From NCBI RefSeq assembly GCF_014268455.2, contig NZ_CP077085.1, positions 744,001 through 808,000 on the forward strand: a stretch of 64,000 nt of DNA, in the 5' to 3' direction. This stretch comes from Pseudomonas shahriarae (lineage in GTDB: Bacteria > Pseudomonadota > Gammaproteobacteria > Pseudomonadales > Pseudomonadaceae). The notes below the pieces were generated by a model, which saw only the letters and a program-made list of their open reading frames with translations, had not been told where the DNA came from and did no database searches. The translations under genes and the position numbers were made by a program. The number at the start of each line of letters is the position of its first letter. Within the stretch, counting starts at the first letter, position 1. Shown here one piece after another: positions 41,324-51,615 of this stretch.

Positions 41324-42214
41324 CTAAACAACCTGCTCCATCATCCACTTCACAAAATCCCGCACCTTGGGCACCTCTGCCGAATGCTCCGGATACGCCA
41401 GGTAGTACGCATCCTGGCTGGGCATTGCGTGCTGCCAGGGGATCACCAACTTGCCGTCTGCCAACTCTTCTTCCACCAAAAAACGCGGTAGAAGCGCCAC
41501 GCCACAACCTACCTGCGCGGCGCGGATGCACATATAGAAGGTGTCAAAGCGCGGCCCGTGGTAGCTGTGCTCGGTCTGGTAGCCGAGGCTGGCGAACCAG
41601 TCATGCCAGCCCTGGGGGCGCGAGGCATTTTGCAGCAGCACCAACTCGCTCAGTTGCGTGGGGTCGCTGAAGGGCTGGGCCGGCAGGCTGTCGGGGGCGC
41701 ACACCGGCACCAGTTCCTCGCTGAACAGCTTGAGGCTTTCGGTGCCAGGCCTTGCGCCTGTGCCGAAGTAGAAGGCCAGGTCGGCCTTGCCTTGCAGCAA
41801 CTCGTCCGGCGTCTGCTCGTTGCACAGGTCCAGGTGGATCTGCGGGTGGCGCAGGCGCCAGCCCTTGAGCCGTGGCACCAGCCAGCGCGCGCCAAAGGTA
41901 TAGGGCGTCGATACGCGCAGCACTTCGGTTTCGCCGCCGTAGGAGCGCAGGTAGTGGGTCGACATCTCCACCTGGCTCAAGATCTTGCGCACTTCCACCA
42001 GGTACAGGTCGCCCGCCGGCGTCATCTGCAAGCGTCGGCGGACCCGGCGAAACAACAGGTGCTGCAGCAACTCCTCCAATTGTGCGACCTGCTTGCTGAC
42101 GGCGCTCTGGGTGAGGTTCAGTTCCTCGGCGGCGCGGGTGAAGCTCAGGTGGCGGGTCACGGCCTCGAAGCACTGCAGGGCGGTGATCGAGGGCAAATGT
42201 CTTTTATTGAGCAC
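41324..42214 (-). CDS. LysR-type regulator next to amaBA
   Basis: Transcription regulator of the GcvA-like LysR branch. The 296-residue protein (GTG start, MLNKRHLPSITALQCFEAVT) has an N-terminal winged helix with RHLSFTRAAEELNLTQSAVS, and an effector-binding domain (EVLRVSTPYTFGARWLVPRL, then DLAFYFGTGARPG). It is divergent from amaB with a 154-bp gap, so it probably controls amaBA (inference; the same neighbour occurs in P. putida). GTG at 42214 is chosen: it has AGAGGC 7 bp upstream, and no in-frame ATG occurs nearby. Confidence 0.85.
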   Translation of the reverse strand: MLNKRHLPSITALQCFEAVTRHLSFTRAAEELNLTQSAVSKQVAQLEELLQHLLFRRVRRRLQMTPAGDLYLVEVRKILSQVEMSTHYLRSYGGETEVLRVSTPYTFGARWLVPRLKGWRLRHPQIHLDLCNEQTPDELLQGKADLAFYFGTGARPGTESLKLFSEELVPVCAPDSLPAQPFSDPTQLSELVLLQNASRPQGWHDWFASLGYQTEHSYHGPRFDTFYMCIRAAQVGCGVALLPRFLVEEELADGKLVIPWQHAMPSQDAYYLAYPEHSAEVPKVRDFVKWMMEQVV

Positions 42215-42368
42215 GGCACGCCTCTTTTTTTGTTTTGCATGAATAAACGGAATGATATCTCGCCTAATCGTCGTTTGTTGGCAAGTCCTGGGCCAGCTAC
42301 AAATAAGGCCTGGATCGTCGTGCGGGCCACGGCGCAATTTTTCTGTTGGTGGATTGAAGGAGTGACCC

Positions 42369-43859
42369 ATGGTTGCCGCATTGCTTGATCGTCTCGGTGT
42401 AGACCCGGCGTTGTACCAGGCGGGGAAGCAGCCTGTGCATTCACCTATAGATGGCAGCCGCATCGCCAGTGTGCACTGGGAAGGGGCGGCCGAGGTCGAG
42501 CAGCAGGTCAGTCGCGCCGAGCATGCATTCGACGCCTGGCGCAAGGTGCCGGCGCCTCGTCGCGGTGAGCTGGTGCGCCAGTTCGGCGACCTGCTGCGTG
42601 AGTACAAGGCCGACCTGGGCGAACTGGTGTCCTGGGAAGCCGGCAAGATCACCCAGGAAGGCCTGGGTGAAGTGCAGGAAATGATCGACATCTGCGACTT
42701 CGCCGTGGGCCTGTCGCGTCAGCTGTACGGCTTGACCATCGCCTCCGAGCGCCCTGGCCACCATATGCGTGAAACCTGGCACCCGTTGGGCGTGGTGGGT
42801 GTGATCAGCGCCTTCAACTTCCCGGTGGCGGTGTGGGCGTGGAACACGGCGCTGGCGCTGGTGTGCGGCAACGCGGTGATCTGGAAACCCTCGGAAAAGA
42901 CCCCACTCACCGCCCTGGCCTGTCAGGCACTGTTTGAACGTGTCGCGAAAAACTTCAGCGACGCGCCGCCGTATCTCTGCCAGGTGGTCATCGGCGGGCG
43001 CGATGCCGGCGCCGCCCTGGTGGACGACCCGCGTGTGGCGCTGATCAGCGCCACCGGCAGCACGCGCATGGGCCGCGAAGTGGCGCCGAAAGTCGCCGCA
43101 CGGTTTGCTCGCAGCATTCTGGAACTGGGCGGCAACAACGCGATGATCCTCGGTCCCAGCGCCGACCTGGACATGGCCGTGCGTGCCATCCTGTTCAGTG
43201 CGGTCGGTACCGCAGGCCAGCGCTGCACCAGCCTGCGCCGGCTGATCGCCCACGAGTCGGTGAAGGACGAAATCGTCACGCGCCTCAAGGCCGCCTATTC
43301 CAAGGTGCGCATCGGTCACCCGCTGCAAGGCAACCTGGTCGGCCCGCTGATCGACAAACACAGCTTTGAAAACATGCAGGACGCCCTGGAGCAGGCCTTG
43401 AGCGAAGGCGGCAAGGTGTTTGGCGGCAAGCGTCAGTTGCAGGACCAGTTCCCCAACGCTTACTACGTGTCGCCGGCCATCGTCGAAATGCCCGAGCAGA
43501 GCGATGTGGTGTGCAGTGAAACCTTCGCGCCGATTCTGTATGTGGTCGGCTACAAGGACTTCAGCGAGGCATTGCGCCTGAATAACGCGGTGCCGCAGGG
43601 CTTGTCGTCGTGCATCTTCACCACCGATGTGCGCGAGGCCGAGCAGTTCATGTCGGCAGTGGGCAGTGATTGTGGGATCGCCAACGTCAATATCGGCCCG
43701 AGTGGCGCGGAGATCGGCGGCGCGTTTGGCGGCGAGAAAGAGACCGGTGGCGGGCGTGAGTCGGGTTCGGACGCGTGGCGCGGGTATATGCGCCGGCAGA
43801 CCAACACCGTGAACTATTCGCTGGAACTGCCGTTGGCCCAGGGCATTACCTTCGACTGA
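42369..43859 (+). CDS. amaB: L-aminoadipate-semialdehyde (piperideine-6-carboxylate) dehydrogenase AmaB
   Basis: Aldehyde dehydrogenase of the ALDH7 type, oxidising L-aminoadipate semialdehyde to L-2-aminoadipate in the D-lysine/pipecolate route. The 496-residue protein has the NAD-binding ATGSTRMGREVAPKVA, the catalytic Glu in LELGGNNAMIL and the catalytic Cys in GTAGQRCTSLRRL, plus the C-terminal GGAFGGEKETGGGRESGSD signature of this subfamily. GAAGGAG precedes the ATG. It is paired with amaA 144 bp downstream, as in P. putida. Confidence 0.92.
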   Translation: MVAALLDRLGVDPALYQAGKQPVHSPIDGSRIASVHWEGAAEVEQQVSRAEHAFDAWRKVPAPRRGELVRQFGDLLREYKADLGELVSWEAGKITQEGLGEVQEMIDICDFAVGLSRQLYGLTIASERPGHHMRETWHPLGVVGVISAFNFPVAVWAWNTALALVCGNAVIWKPSEKTPLTALACQALFERVAKNFSDAPPYLCQVVIGGRDAGAALVDDPRVALISATGSTRMGREVAPKVAARFARSILELGGNNAMILGPSADLDMAVRAILFSAVGTAGQRCTSLRRLIAHESVKDEIVTRLKAAYSKVRIGHPLQGNLVGPLIDKHSFENMQDALEQALSEGGKVFGGKRQLQDQFPNAYYVSPAIVEMPEQSDVVCSETFAPILYVVGYKDFSEALRLNNAVPQGLSSCIFTTDVREAEQFMSAVGSDCGIANVNIGPSGAEIGGAFGGEKETGGGRESGSDAWRGYMRRQTNTVNYSLELPLAQGITFD

Positions 43860-43874
43860 ATCAGGTGCGGTCAA

Positions 43875-43946
43875 TGTGGGAGCTGGTTTGCCGGCGATAG
43901 CGGTATTGGATTCACCATCGTCATCGCCGGCAAGCCAGCTCCCACA
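43875..43946. repeat. REP pair between amaB and amaA
   Basis: TGTGGGAGCTGGTTTGCCGG and CCGGCAAGCCAGCTCCCACA arms; one has a C-to-T change. The element sits inside the two-gene operon. Confidence 0.85.
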
Positions 43947-44003
43947 GCCGATTGGGTTCGCAATTCAGAATAAGCGTTGTTGGTTAGATCCCGGAGTCTG
44001 GCA

Positions 44004-45287
44004 ATGCCATTACGCGAAGCGTGTTTGTGGGAACAACTGACCCCTGGCCGGCCGGATCGCGCCGCCCTCAAGGGTGAGGTCAAGGTGGATGTGTGCGTGA
44101 TCGGCGCCGGTATCACCGGTTTGTCGGCGGCCATTCACCTGCTGGAGCAAGGCAAAAGTGTCTGCGTGCTGGAGGCCCATCGCACCGGCCATGGCGGTTC
44201 GGGGCGCAACGTGGGGCTGGTCAACGCCGGGATGTGGATTCCTCCGGACGAGATCGAGGCCGGTTTCGGCACGGCGGTGGGCAGCCAGCTCAACCGCATG
44301 CTCGGTGCGGCACCGTCCCTGGTGTTCAGCCTGATCGACAAATACAACATTGATTGCCAGCTGCGCCGCGAGGGCACGTTGCACATGGCGCACAACGCCC
44401 GTGGCGAAGCGGACCTGCGTAGCCGCGAGGAGCAGTGGAAGCGCCGTGGTGCACCGGTCGAACTGTTGACGGGGGCCGCGTGCGAGGAGGCCACCGGCAC
44501 CCGAAAGATCGCCGCCGCCTTGCTCGACCGGCGTGCCGGTACCTTGAACCCGATGGCCTACACCAGCGGCCTGGCCCATACAGCCGTGGGCCTGGGTGGG
44601 CAATTGTTCGATCATTCCTCGGTGACCCAACTGGAGCGCCAGGGGCAGCACTGGTCTGTGCAAACTGCCCAGGGCGCGGTGCAGGCTGCACAAGTGGTGA
44701 TCGCCTCCAACGCCTACACCGAAGGTGAATGGACCGAGCTGCGGCGCAACTTTTTCCCCGGTTATTACTATCAGGTAGCCTCCGCGCCGTTGACCGATGC
44801 CGCCGCGCAACAAATCCTGCCGGGCGGCCAGGGTTCCTGGGATACCCGTCAGGTGCTGAGCAGTATCCGGCGTGATGCCGACGGGCGTCTGTTGCTGGGC
44901 AGCCTGGGCAACGGTAACCAGAAGCCCGCCTGGTTCCTCAAGGCCTGGGCCGACCGTGTGCAGCAGCACTATTTCCCGTACCTCAAGGCGGTGGACTGGG
45001 AATACACCTGGACCGGCTGTATCGCCTTTACCCCGGACCATCTGATGCGGCTGTTCGAGCCCGCGCCCGGGTTGGTGGCCGTCACTGGCTACAACGGGCG
45101 TGGCGTGACCACCGGGACGGTGGTGGGTAAGGCATTTGCCGACTACCTGTGTCACCAGGATCCCCAGGCTCTGCCGATTCCGTTTGCACCGATGCAGCCT
45201 CTGGCCGGGGTGGGCCTGCGCAGTTGCCTGTATGAAGCCGGGTTTTCGTTGTATCACGCCGGCCAATGCCTGCGAATTGTCATCTGA
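44004..45287 (+). CDS. amaA: L-pipecolate oxidase AmaA
   Basis: FAD-dependent amine oxidase (DAO family) that oxidises L-pipecolate to piperideine-6-carboxylate, the substrate of AmaB. The 427-residue protein starts MPLREACLWEQLTPGRPDRA and has the dinucleotide-binding motif VIGAGITGLSAAIHLLEQGK (about residues 32-50), GSGRNVGLVNAG, and the C-terminal FAD contact GYNGRGVTTGTVVGKA. The ATG at 44004 has CCGGAG upstream. The pair implies breakdown of D-lysine through pipecolate. Confidence 0.9.
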   Translation: MPLREACLWEQLTPGRPDRAALKGEVKVDVCVIGAGITGLSAAIHLLEQGKSVCVLEAHRTGHGGSGRNVGLVNAGMWIPPDEIEAGFGTAVGSQLNRMLGAAPSLVFSLIDKYNIDCQLRREGTLHMAHNARGEADLRSREEQWKRRGAPVELLTGAACEEATGTRKIAAALLDRRAGTLNPMAYTSGLAHTAVGLGGQLFDHSSVTQLERQGQHWSVQTAQGAVQAAQVVIASNAYTEGEWTELRRNFFPGYYYQVASAPLTDAAAQQILPGGQGSWDTRQVLSSIRRDADGRLLLGSLGNGNQKPAWFLKAWADRVQQHYFPYLKAVDWEYTWTGCIAFTPDHLMRLFEPAPGLVAVTGYNGRGVTTGTVVGKAFADYLCHQDPQALPIPFAPMQPLAGVGLRSCLYEAGFSLYHAGQCLRIVI

Positions 45288-45307
45288 TCAGCGAAATACC
45301 GCCCAAA

Positions 45308-45330
45308 AGCCGGCGTTTTCTTAGCCGGCT
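45308..45330 (+). terminator. Possible hairpin after amaA
   Basis: AGCCGGC and GCCGGCT form a 7-bp stem around a 9-base loop holding TTTTCTT; no clear T run follows, so termination is uncertain. Confidence 0.4.
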
Positions 45331-45577
45331 ACTAATCTGTATTGGTGCGAGTCGTAGCAGTGACGCACTGTAAATGTGCACTTCCGTTACGCGCGTGGTT
45401 ACAGATGTCCGAAGGGGCGCTTGATGGCTGGCTGACATCAGTCCAATCGGCGGGTTTCACTCTTTCGGGCCTTTGGTTGCACCTCTGCGTTCCAGAGGGT
45501 TGCACGTCCCGGCAAAAAGGCACCGAAACGCCTGTAATAACAATGACACCGTGTCTTTTTGAAATATAAAAACGCAA

Positions 45578-45593
45578 TGGCACGCCGCTTGCT
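45578..45593 (+). promoter_or_regulatory. Consensus sigma54 promoter of the branched-chain amino acid importer
   Basis: TGGCACGCCGCTTGCT matches the sigma54 consensus at every fixed position (TGGCAC-N5-TTGCW), about 85 bp before the braC start. The 389-bp gap from amaA otherwise shows only the hairpin near 45308. Confidence 0.85.
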
Positions 45594-45676
45594 CTCAGCT
45601 TTCCGGTGAAGGTTTCAAGTGAAAGTTTGAAGTGAAATTGCAGTGCCCATTCAACAAAAAACTCGGAGCACCACTC

Positions 45677-46813
45677 ATGTCCCAGACGTTTTACAAGAAA
45701 GGTTTCCTGGCCCTCGCGGTAGCTGCCGCGCTGGGTGTTTCTACGTTTGTTCAAGCTGATGTGAAGATTGGCGTGGCGGGGCCGATGACGGGCGCCAACG
45801 CAGCCTTCGGTGAGCAGTACATGAAAGGTGCCCAGGCGGCAGCCGATGTGATCAACAAGGCGGGCGGGATCAACGGCGAACAGATCAAGCTGGTGGCCGG
45901 TGACGATGCGTGCGAACCCAAGCAGGCCGTGGCCGTGGCCAACCGCCTGGCCGACCAGGACAAAGTGATCGGCGTGGTCGGCCACTTCTGCTCGTCCAAC
46001 ACCATTCCAGCCTCCGAGGTGTACGACGAAGCGGGCATCATCGCTATCACTCCAGGCTCCACCAACCCACAAGTGACCGAGCGTGGCCTGGCGGCCATGT
46101 TCCGTATGTGCGGGCGTGACGACCAGCAAGGCATCGTGGCCGGCGACTACATCGTCGACGTGCTCAAGGGCAAGAAAGTCGCGGTCATCAACGACAAGGA
46201 CACCTACGGCAAAGGCCTGGCCGATGCCACCGCCGCCCAGTTGACCAAGCGCGGCGTCAAGCCGGTGCTGGAAGAAGGCCTGACCCGTGGCGAAAAAGAC
46301 TTCAGCGCCCTGGTCACCAAGATCCGCTCGCTGGGTGCCGACGTTGTGTACTTCGGCGGCCTGCACCCGGAAGCCGGTCCACTGGTACGCCAGATCCGTG
46401 AAGCCGGCCTCAACGACGTCAAGTTCATGTCCGACGACGGTGTCGTGACCGACGAACTGGTGGCGACCGCCGGTGGTGCGCAGTACGTCAATGGCGTCTA
46501 CATGACCTTCGGCGCCGACCCGCGCCTGCTGCCAGACAGCAAGGCCGTGGTGGAAGAGTTCCGCAAAAATGGCACCGAGCCTGAAGGCTACACCCTGTAC
46601 GCCTACGCCTCGATCCAGGCCCTGGCCGCCGGCTTCAACGGCGCCAAGTCCAACAAGGGCGAAGATGCAGCCAAGTGGCTCAAGGCCAACCCGGTGCAAA
46701 CCGTGATGGGCAAGAAAGAATGGGATACCAAGGGTGACCTGAAAGTCTCCGACTACGTGGTGTACCAGTGGGATAAGGACGGCAAATACCACCAGTTGGA
46801 AAAGCAGAAGTAA
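45677..46813 (+). CDS. braC: Branched-chain amino acid-binding protein BraC/LivJ
   Basis: Periplasmic binding protein for leucine, isoleucine, valine and related amino acids. The 378-residue precursor has a signal peptide (MSQTFYKKGFLALAVAAALG to about residue 27, VQA) and the Leu/Ile/Val-binding fold: DVKIGVAGPMTGANAAFGEQ, GVVGHFCSSNTIPASEVY (ligand-contacting Ser/Thr region) and DKDTYGKGLAD. GGAG precedes the ATG at 45677; the frame opens 45 bp earlier. It heads the five-gene importer cluster. Confidence 0.95.
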   Translation: MSQTFYKKGFLALAVAAALGVSTFVQADVKIGVAGPMTGANAAFGEQYMKGAQAAADVINKAGGINGEQIKLVAGDDACEPKQAVAVANRLADQDKVIGVVGHFCSSNTIPASEVYDEAGIIAITPGSTNPQVTERGLAAMFRMCGRDDQQGIVAGDYIVDVLKGKKVAVINDKDTYGKGLADATAAQLTKRGVKPVLEEGLTRGEKDFSALVTKIRSLGADVVYFGGLHPEAGPLVRQIREAGLNDVKFMSDDGVVTDELVATAGGAQYVNGVYMTFGADPRLLPDSKAVVEEFRKNGTEPEGYTLYAYASIQALAAGFNGAKSNKGEDAAKWLKANPVQTVMGKKEWDTKGDLKVSDYVVYQWDKDGKYHQLEKQK

Positions 46814-46837
46814 TCAACCAGCCACCACCGACCCCTT

Positions 46838-46926
46838 GTGGGAATCGGGCTTGCCCGCGATGACGGACTGACAGCCAGCACCTGTGTTGAATGTGAGACC
46901 GCTATCGCCGGCAAGCCAGCTCCCAC
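46838..46926. repeat. REP pair between braC and braD
   Basis: Arms GTGGGAATCGGGCTTGCCCG and CGCCGGCAAGCCAGCTCCCAC are of different REP types, so the pair is imperfect. Its position between the binding protein and the permease genes may stabilise the braC message. Confidence 0.8.
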
Positions 46927-47035
46927 ACTGGATCGCGGTTGCCCGGGCCATTGCGTCCGGCACCAGATCTGTCTTTTCCTCCAGAAGGACCGCACACCCC
47001 ACGGTGTGCAGGTTCTCACCGCGTGAGATTGCGTT

Positions 47036-47950
47036 ATGGATGGTATTTTCCTGCAGCAACTGGTCAACGGTCTGACCCTCGGGTCGGTCTATGGCCTGAT
47101 CGCCATCGGCTACACAATGGTCTATGGCATCATTGGCATGATCAACTTCGCCCACGGCGAGGTTTATATGATTTCCGCTTACCTCGCGGCGATCAGTCTG
47201 GCACTGCTGGCTTACTTCGGCCTCGAATCCTTCCCGCTGCTCATTCTTGGCACCCTGGTGTTCACCGTTGTCGTCACGGGCGTCTACGGTTGGGTCATCG
47301 AGCGTGTCGCCTACAAACCGTTGCGTAACTCCACGCGCCTGGCCCCGCTGATCAGCGCCATCGGGATTTCGCTGATCCTGCAGAACTACGCGCAGATCGC
47401 CCAGGGCGCCAAGCAACAAGGCATTCCCACCCTGCTGGCCGGCGCCTGGCGCGTCGATATCGGCACCGGGTTCGTCCAGTTGACCTACACCAAGGTGTTT
47501 ATCCTGGTCGCAGCCTTTGCCGGTATGGCGCTGCTGACCTACATCATCAAGTACACCAAGCTCGGCCGCATGTGCCGTGCGACCCAGCAAGACCGCAAGA
47601 TGGCCTCGATCCTGGGGATCAACACTGACCGCGTGATTTCCTACGTGTTTGTCATCGGTGCCGCCATGGCGGCCCTGGCCGGTGTGCTGATTACCCTGAA
47701 CTACGGCACGTTCGACTTCTATGCCGGCTTTATCATCGGCATCAAGGCATTTACCGCAGCGGTACTCGGCGGCATCGGCTCCCTGCCTGGGGCGATGCTG
47801 GGCGGGATCATCCTGGGGATTTCCGAGTCGCTGTTCTCGGGGTTGATCAACTCTGACTACAAAGACGTGTTCAGTTTCTCCCTGCTGGTGGTGATTCTGA
47901 TTTTCCGTCCCCAGGGCCTGCTTGGTCGCCCTCTCGTGGCGAAGGTGTAA
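47036..47950 (+). CDS. braD: Branched-chain amino acid ABC permease BraD/LivH
   Basis: Inner-membrane permease half. The 304-residue protein (MDGIFLQQLVNGLTLGSVYG) has about eight membrane segments and the family's GYTMVYGIIGMINFAHGEVY signature and LGRMCRATQQDRKMASILGI cytoplasmic loop that contacts the ATPases. It forms the channel with BraE. It precedes braE by 2 bp. Confidence 0.95.
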   Translation: MDGIFLQQLVNGLTLGSVYGLIAIGYTMVYGIIGMINFAHGEVYMISAYLAAISLALLAYFGLESFPLLILGTLVFTVVVTGVYGWVIERVAYKPLRNSTRLAPLISAIGISLILQNYAQIAQGAKQQGIPTLLAGAWRVDIGTGFVQLTYTKVFILVAAFAGMALLTYIIKYTKLGRMCRATQQDRKMASILGINTDRVISYVFVIGAAMAALAGVLITLNYGTFDFYAGFIIGIKAFTAAVLGGIGSLPGAMLGGIILGISESLFSGLINSDYKDVFSFSLLVVILIFRPQGLLGRPLVAKV

Positions 47951-47952
47951 AC

Positions 47953-49226
<1,274 letters not shown>

Positions 49227-49230
<4 letters not shown>

Positions 49231-50102
49231 GCAAGGAAGTGGTCCTCAACGTGGAACACCTGATGATGCACTTCGGTGGCATCAAGGCCTTGAGCGATGT
49301 GAGCCTCAAGGTCGAACGCAACTCGATCTTCTCCCTGATCGGCCCCAACGGCGCTGGCAAGACCACGGTGTTCAACTGCCTGACCGGCTTCTATACGGCC
49401 AGCGGCGGCAAGATCGAACTCAATATCCGTGGCAAGCAGACCAACGTGATCCAGTTGCTCGGCGAACGCTTCAAGCCCACCGACTTCGTGTCGCCCAAGA
49501 GTTTTTTCAGCCGGGTGTACTACAAGATGTTCGGCGGCACCCACCTGGTGAACCGTGCCGGCCTGGCGCGTACGTTCCAGAACATTCGCCTGTTCAAGGA
49601 AATGTCGGTGGTGGAAAACCTGCTGGTGGCCCAGCACATGTGGGTCAACCGCAACATGCTGGCGGGCATTCTCAACACCAAGGGCTACCGCAAGGCAGAA
49701 AGCGATGCACTGGACCACGCCTTCTACTGGCTGGAAGTGGTGGACCTGGTGGACTGTGCCAACCGCCTGGCCGGCGAGCTTTCCTACGGCCAGCAGCGCC
49801 GCCTGGAAATCGCCCGTGCCATGTGCACCCGGCCGCAGATCATCTGCCTGGACGAACCGGCAGCGGGCCTCAACCCCCAGGAAACCGAAGCCCTCAGCGC
49901 GATGATTCGCCTGCTGCGCGACGAACACGACCTCACAGTGGTGCTGATTGAACACGACATGGGCATGGTGATGAGTATTTCCGACCACATCGTGGTGCTG
50001 GACCACGGCAACGTCATCGCCGAGGGCGGGCCGGAAGCGATCCGTAACGACCCGAAAGTGATTGCGGCCTACCTGGGCGCCGATGAAGAGGAGTTGGTAT
50101 GA
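49227..50102 (+). CDS. braF: Branched-chain amino acid ABC ATPase BraF/LivG
   Basis: ATP-binding subunit. The 291-residue protein has Walker A GPNGAGKTT, the Q loop in ARTFQNIRLF, the LSYGQQRRLEIARAM signature and Walker B ICLDEPAAGL with the H loop VLIEHDMGMV. It is coupled to braE and braG by 4-bp ATGA overlaps. Confidence 0.96.
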
Positions 50103-50815
50103 GTACGCCTATCCTCGAAATGAAGGACCTGGACGTGTTTTACGGCCCGATCCAGGCCCTGAAAAAAGTCTCGCTGCACATCGACGAAGGTGAAACGGTG
50201 AGCCTGATCGGCTCCAACGGCGCGGGCAAGTCCACGCTGCTGATGTCGATCTTCGGCCAGCCGCGCGCCGAGTCCGGGCAGATCCTCTACCAGGGCGTGG
50301 ACATCACCCACAAGTCGTCCCACTACATCGCCTCCAACGGCATCGCCCAGTCCCCGGAAGGGCGGCGTGTGTTCCCGGACATGACCGTCGAGGAAAACCT
50401 GCTGATGGGCACCATCCCCATTGGCGACAAGCACGCCAGCGAAGATATGCAGCGCATGTTCGAGCTGTTTCCACGGCTCAAGGAGCGGCGTAACCAGCGG
50501 GCGATGACCATGTCCGGTGGCGAACAGCAAATGCTCGCCATTGCCCGGGCATTGATGAGCCGGCCGAAGCTGTTGCTGCTCGATGAGCCGAGCCTGGGGC
50601 TGGCGCCGATTGTGGTGAAGCAGATCTTCGCCACCTTGCGCGAGCTGGCCGCCACGGGGATGACCATCTTCCTGGTGGAGCAGAACGCCAACCATGCGTT
50701 GCGCCTGTCTGACCGGGCGTATGTGATGGTCAACGGCGAAATCCGTTTGACCGGCACCGGCAAGGAGTTGCTGGTGAACGAGGAAGTGCGCAACGCCTAC
50801 CTCGGCGGGCACTAA
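50099..50815 (+). CDS. braG: Branched-chain amino acid ABC ATPase BraG/LivF
   Basis: Second ATP-binding subunit. The 238-residue protein has Walker A GSNGAGKST, signature MSGGEQQMLAIARALM, Walker B LLLLDEPSLGLAP and the H loop in FLVEQNANHAL. It ends the cluster; a four-hairpin repeat follows within 7 bp. Confidence 0.96.
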   Translation: MSTPILEMKDLDVFYGPIQALKKVSLHIDEGETVSLIGSNGAGKSTLLMSIFGQPRAESGQILYQGVDITHKSSHYIASNGIAQSPEGRRVFPDMTVEENLLMGTIPIGDKHASEDMQRMFELFPRLKERRNQRAMTMSGGEQQMLAIARALMSRPKLLLLDEPSLGLAPIVVKQIFATLRELAATGMTIFLVEQNANHALRLSDRAYVMVNGEIRLTGTGKELLVNEEVRNAYLGGH

Positions 50816-50821
50816 CCCGGC

Positions 50822-50932
50822 CTGATCGCTCCCACGCTCCGCGTGGGAGCGCATCCTGTGACGCTCCGCGTCACGCTTTGGGACGCAGAGCGTCCTTGGC
50901 GGCATTCCCACGCGAAGTGTGGGAACGATCAG
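50822..50932. repeat. Four-hairpin element with terminal inverted repeats
   Basis: A 111-bp element bounded by CTGATCGCTCCCAC and GTGGGAACGATCAG inverted ends (one mismatch in 14). It contains four stem-loops: CGCTCCCACGC/GCGTGGGAGCG (50827-50851), GTGACGC/GCGTCAC (50858-50874), GGACGC/GCGTCC (50881-50895) and TTCCCAC/GTGGGAA (50905-50925). It has no coding capacity and resembles a MITE-like repeat. It may also end the bra transcript. Confidence 0.7.
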
Positions 50933-51615
50933 CGGGTGCCTGCATTTTTCGTTCGTCCACAGGCCCTCCGGCAAATTGTGGAAAACAAATCCACACACCT
51001 CCTCAAGCGCGACATATAGCCGCCGCAAATCCCTGTTTTGTCACACAAATGACTTGTCCCCATCCACTGTGGAACCGGCTGTGGGTAACATGGGAGTAGC
51101 TGGCTACAAGCCTTTATCTACGCGGCCTGTAGCGCTATGGTTGTTTTTTGATCAGGGGCTTTTTTGTGGAGTGTCGCAGGTTTTGTCAACCTGTTCATAG
51201 ACACAGGTATATGACCGAAACATGACCTTCAAGCCTGTGGATAAGTCTGTGGTTAAACTCTGGAAAGACTGGTGTAGAGGCCGGATTTACTGGCCTGGAG
51301 CCATGCATCCCGACTCATCCTCCCGCAGGGGCCTACATATGGCCCGCCCAAGGTCAAGCAAAAAACTTTTTGAATCGCCCTGAAAGCCTTGTACATAGGG
51401 GCCTGGAGGGTTTTGTACTTGCCCCCAAAGACTGTGGGCGCAGCTGTGGATAACCTGCGCGCATATGGCTGCAGGCCACGGTTTACAAGGCTTTACCTGG
51501 GGTGGTTAAAAAGTGATCAGGTGTGCATGAAGTTATGTGCATAGCGGTTGCCGCAACGGCGGCGTAAGGGCATTCTGCTGGCTGATTTTTTCCCGATGCC
51601 CGCAAGGAGAACACC
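50933..51615. other. Non-coding stretch with DnaA-box-like repeats
   Basis: No gene is supported in this 683-bp stretch. It contains two perfect DnaA boxes in the form TGTGGATAA (51236-51244, 51445-51453) and three copies with one mismatch (50977-50985, 51080-51088, 51248-51256), all in the same orientation, along with several T-rich runs. The last bases contain the ribosome site for the downstream dehydrogenase gene. Confidence 0.5.

Noticed and set aside
45342..45569. 75-codon frame upstream of braC
   Set aside because: It crosses the gap leading to the sigma54 promoter and has no recognisable features; judged non-coding.
50878..51200. Short frames after braG
   Set aside because: They run through the four-hairpin repeat and the DnaA-box-like region and have no gene-like sequence.
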